A DNA stretch of 64,000 bases from Antedon mediterranea (lineage: Eukaryota > Echinodermata > Crinoidea > Comatulida > Antedonidae): contig NC_092672.1 in assembly GCF_964355755.1 (NCBI RefSeq), forward strand, positions 29,322,501 through 29,386,500, in the 5' to 3' direction. Position numbers and translations under genes: made by a program. Shown here in pieces: positions 60,394 to 64,000 of the stretch (position 1 is the stretch's first letter; the number at the start of each line of letters is the position of its first letter). The notes beneath the pieces are model-generated. The model did no database searches, was not told the origin of the DNA, and saw nothing but the letters and a program-made list of their open reading frames with translations.

Positions 60394-60544
60394 TTCCCAC
60401 ACTCTTAACAATGCTTCGTGTGGCCAACACGCGTTCAAATCTGATCCGGATTAATTGATTGAACTAGCTCCGGGCTATTGTTTGCCTAACGCCTTATTTG
60501 AAGCAACGGCAAACAAACACAATGGTGTGGACTTGGTTCCCACA
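60394..60544. promoter_or_regulatory. RBPJ/Su(H) pair
   Basis: TTCCCACA at 60394-60401 and again at 60537-60544, same orientation, 135 bases apart, in a GC-richer block (60280-60620) without recognised repeats. Confidence 0.45.
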
Positions 60545-60619
60545 GTATTGAGCATCTCGACCGACTTCGGTATGTTGGTCATGTACATATCTATAGGGGG
60601 CGCTGCATAAGCAAGGGGT

Positions 60620-62500
60620 CTCTCCCTACCAAAAGAACAAATATTTAAACAAATAAACTACTAAAATTAACAATATTTTTTTAGATTTACATAAGTATGT
60701 TTGGGCTATGACAAGTCGTAATATTTTTTTAGACAATTTTGTTTATAGGCCTATTTTAATCTATCATAAATAGGCCTAGATTTCAATGAATAGGTTAACT
60801 ATTGAGATATCACAATACGGTAACATATTTTGATTTTAACCAATGTTTTAACTAACTCTAAAAATCGAAATCTAATGAACACGTTCTATTCCTGCAACTG
60901 TGTTCTCGTATGATCTCTATCGATATAACTAGAACATCACTTATAAATGACAAGCTTAGAAAATATGGAAATGAAAAATTTAGGCCTACTAAACAACACA
61001 GGTTTACCACCAGGGACATACACAGCCCACGAGAGTAACGAATGGCAGGGCGAGACCTATACAATATTTATATACTAACATGTTAATATTGTAATGTTAT
61101 TATTTTAATTAATGTCTAGTTGTATTTACAGTAGACACAATAAAATGTGTAAATACAGACATTAATTTGTCACCTGGTCCAAGTGTCTAAGGGAAAATGG
61201 ATGGATAAGCGTATATCGCTTATTTCTGTTATTTGACCTATTTAGCCAGACTTTTTCAAGAAACAAATGCGTGATGCGTTTGGTTACAGGCCTGTAAAAT
61301 TGAATAGTGTTACAACTTTATTTAATTTAGCCTCAGTCTCGAAACCAACTTGCACTCACCAGCAGGCGAATATAAATGCATTAATTTCATGTAAGAGTGT
61401 GCCAGGCGCATGCAGTATTCGCGAAAGTGACCACAAACAACACAGAAAAAAATCAAGTAAACACGCTCGCCTGACTTGTCGGTAGCGGGCGCGTGTCAAT
61501 TAATACATTCTGATTTGTTACTCGCTTGGCGATTAAGTATAATAGGTCTTAATAATCGTAACCAGTAGCAGAGTGCGCTGGCTATAATTTTCCCATGACC
61601 CGACACGCGCCGTTCTTGGCTCATCTGCCGGTTCGCCTACAAGCTAAATTGCTACATCCGTAAGTGGGAGGAAAGGCGGTGTGTGCGGTTTGTTGGCGAC
61701 ATGTGCCACTTTCAATTAGTTTACTTTTTTGATATTATATATAATTGTTTTTTGTTCGTAAATTAGGTATATTGATACTGTGCATGCGCTGGAAGAATAC
61801 AAGTTGTATATGGTCAATCTGCCCAATGCTTTTTGTTGAATGATGGCTACAGGTCACTTTAGTTAATTGATATACAATACTATTATTTATCATTATATGA
61901 TTATATAACAATTATAAGTATTGTATTTTTATATTATGCCTAAAGGCAGAAAATATAACGTACTGTCTCTTAAAAAATAAAAGATTTATTTTATTTATCC
62001 AAAGACAATTTACTTTGGTAATGATAATGCAGTGTTTAATCTCAATGGAGATACAATTAAAATAAGCAGAAAGCTAAAACAAAACTCTTAAAGACACAAA
62101 GTTAAACAACCAGAAAAAGTTTCAAGCTTTCGGAAAGCAGTATTTCATCATGAATATGCGTGTGTAGATGAAAAAGCATCTGTAATCTTGTCCTTTCACG
62201 TGTTTAATCTTGTCCCTTGCCAACTTCAAAACAAATAAAAATAGAAAAAAAACCCACAAAATATTACTTATAAAAACAATGGAAAAAATATATTTAAAAA
62301 TATAAAAATGAAATTCTGAAACATACAAAGTATACAGTTTACGCGCACAATCCTGTATACTTTTTTTTTATCAACATTAAACGCTGCGCGCACATCAAAA
62401 ACGTCCAGTGTAGCTTGATAAATGTTAGATCGAACTTATCTATCTAGTTTCTATTTATCACGCGTCATGTGATCTTCACGACTGTAAACATAATAAAACA
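60620..62500. other. Gene-poor DNA upstream of HES, third part
   Basis: AT-rich, except for a CpG-richer block at 61430-61720 in which no gene or known motif pair was recognised. Confidence 0.4.
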
Positions 62501-62573
62501 AATAATTTGATTTTGTGCTTGTTGATTTCATGAATCTTGTTGATTCAACAACGAAAGTAACAGATTCGGTCAA

Positions 62574-62647
62574 TTCCCACGGCAGCCCGTGGCTCGTGGT
62601 CGATCATCTGCGCTCTCGTAACAATAGAAGCTCGTGGCTTTCCCACG
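62574..62647. promoter_or_regulatory. RBPJ/Su(H) pair in CpG-rich island
   Basis: TTCCCACG at 62574-62581 and 62640-62647, same orientation, 58 bases apart. The island 62500-62880 also has CACGTG at 62832. A 116-codon frame crosses it but shows no protein-like pattern. Confidence 0.45.
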
Positions 62648-62879
62648 TCCACGCGAATTACAATGTAATTAAATACGCCACAGTCGGTATCGCTTGCGAC
62701 GGTCTGAATATACCGCACGCTTCGCGTGTAAACAAAGGGATGTTTAGGCCTAACTCATGTGTTTGTTGTCCACGGAACACCACGCAAGGACGCTATTTTG
62801 AAGGGGACGTGTTAGTTGTTTCGATCGTGTGTCACGTGGCTGGCAACTGCTATAGCAACTGTTGAACGTGTGGTACCAA

Positions 62880-63115
62880 CATAATGTGCCTACATAATAA
62901 CTTAACGCCATAGTGGTAATTTAAATCAACAAACACGTTGGTGTACTTTTTCTCTGTAATATAAAATCAAAAGCTAAAACGCCTAGACAATAAATATACT
63001 TTTCAAGAATCTGCAAGTTAATTGTAAACGGTTTTGGACCGTTACAGACAAACAAACAATAATAATAATGTTTTTCAATATTGATTATTGTAGTAAATGG
63101 CTTTAATGGTTTTAA
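62880..63115. other. Short AT-rich intergenic stretch
   Basis: Nothing was recognised. Confidence 0.4.
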
Positions 63116-63830
63116 AGAAAAAATATTATAGAAGATAACATAACATGGTTTAACAAGGCTCAAACTAAATCATCCTTAACAAATTACTTAAGATATAAAA
63201 ATGAACCTAAAATGGAAAAATACTTATTGGAAAAACGTAGCTACCATGCATCAAGTCTAAAATTCAAAGCTCGTTCTAACTCATTACCACTCGAAGGAAG
63301 AAAGGAAGCTTGGTCACCACAAAATTTAGGATCGTGTTTGTTATGTAATTGTGGTGAAAAAGAAACAATTTATCATTTTGTATTCAATTGTACTAGATTA
63401 ATAAATATTAGAAACTCAATATTTAAACAACTTAAAGAAGATCTATACCACAATGATTTGCATAAAATATGGGACTTATTCACGTCAAGCTCATCTGAAC
63501 TTAAATATCACCTTTTTTTTGACGACCTAGAAATTCATGAAGAATATCAAATCCAATGTATAAACAATATTAACTACCGGTATTTATTAGCAAGTAACAT
63601 CTTTGACAAATATTGTAAATTATTTTTAACAACTGCATGGAAAGAACGCAACGAAATTTATAATATCCGTCCATAACACAATCTTTTACTTTTCGCTCAA
63701 ATGTATTGAATGTATTTTTATAACCTAATGTTTATATACTTTTTGATGTAATAATTTATAATGTTTGTATTCAATCAATCAATCAATCAATCAATAATTT
63801 TTATTTCTCAAATAAAAACACAAAAAAACA
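63116..63830 (+). mobile_element. Non-LTR retrotransposon 3' end with zinc knuckle
   Basis: A frame open from 63116 to 63676 (first ATG 63212) ends in the zinc-binding tail of LINE reverse-transcriptase ORFs: CLLCNCGEKETIYHFVFNC, a CxxC...HxxxxC pattern, preceded by WFNKAQ...LRYKNEP. The reverse transcriptase itself is missing (5' truncation). The frame has no stop, so the insertion may be fairly young. The 3' end carries a (TCAA)n tail at 63773-63794. Confidence 0.8.
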
Positions 63831-64000
63831 GTTAACATTTTCTAAAAATAATAGATAATAAATGAGAAAAAGGTATTTGATTGTGTAGTAAGATAAGTCC
63901 ATATTTATTTTGTTGTTGTTGCACATCTCTTGAGAATTGTGCCTCTGTTATAAAAGAGAAACAATAAAGTTATTATTATTATTATTACTGCAGTTTCCTG
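63831..64000. other. Window end
   Basis: Non-coding. It contains AATAAA near 63963 followed by (TTA)n, possibly the 3' end of another retroposon or of a transcript. Confidence 0.3.

Noticed and set aside
62515-62865. 116-codon frame
   Set aside because: No domain or signal peptide and no intron or promoter pattern; the openness fits a GC-richer island with regulatory motifs.

Overview
This window is animal genomic DNA: AT-rich, with spliced genes in large introns, many short inverted-repeat elements and SINEs, and no prokaryotic gene layout. It is most likely from an echinoderm or a close marine deuterostome. The best clue is a secreted Sushi/EGF protein ending in an avidin-like domain, an arrangement known from sea urchin fibropellins. 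The species cannot be named from sequence alone.

Layout. (1) 1-21.6 kb, + strand: the 3' two thirds of an ELYS/AHCTF1 gene (nuclear pore and chromatin-anchoring protein), 20 coding exons whose splice phases all agree, ending at 20505. Its 5.4-kb intron holds an intact RING-filamin gene on the opposite strand (7069-8145). Other introns hold two copies of a 5S-rRNA-derived SINE, tRNA-derived SINEs, MITEs and a 30-bp minisatellite. (2) 23.6-28.5 kb, + strand: an eight-exon gene for signal peptide, Sushi, Sushi, EGF, EGF, avidin-like domain (375 aa). (3) 28.5-34 kb: repeats, including a 1.23-kb tandem duplication. (4) 34.0-35.1 kb, + strand: an intronless rhodopsin-family receptor (366 aa) that lacks the amine-binding Asp. 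(5) 35.1-44.6 kb: intergenic DNA with MITEs, a LINE fragment and tandem duplications. (6) 44.64-46.32 kb, - strand: a three-exon HES (hairy/Enhancer-of-split) repressor ending in WRPW, with a TATA box, CCAAT boxes, an RBPJ site in intron 2 and a miR-7 seed match in the 3'UTR. (7) 46.3-63.1 kb: a gene-poor stretch upstream of HES, mostly AT-rich but with CpG-richer islands that contain paired RBPJ/Su(H) motifs. (8) 63.1-64 kb: the 3' end of a non-LTR retrotransposon.

How the parts may work together. ELYS, the secreted protein and the receptor look like unrelated neighbours. HES and its surroundings form the one coherent regulatory unit: I count ten consensus RBPJ sites from 42.1 to 62.7 kb against one in the first 42 kb, plus a miR-7 site in the transcript. 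That is what a Notch-activated, miR-7-damped HES locus with distal enhancers would look like (inference). No prokaryote-type defence system, CRISPR array or virus was seen.
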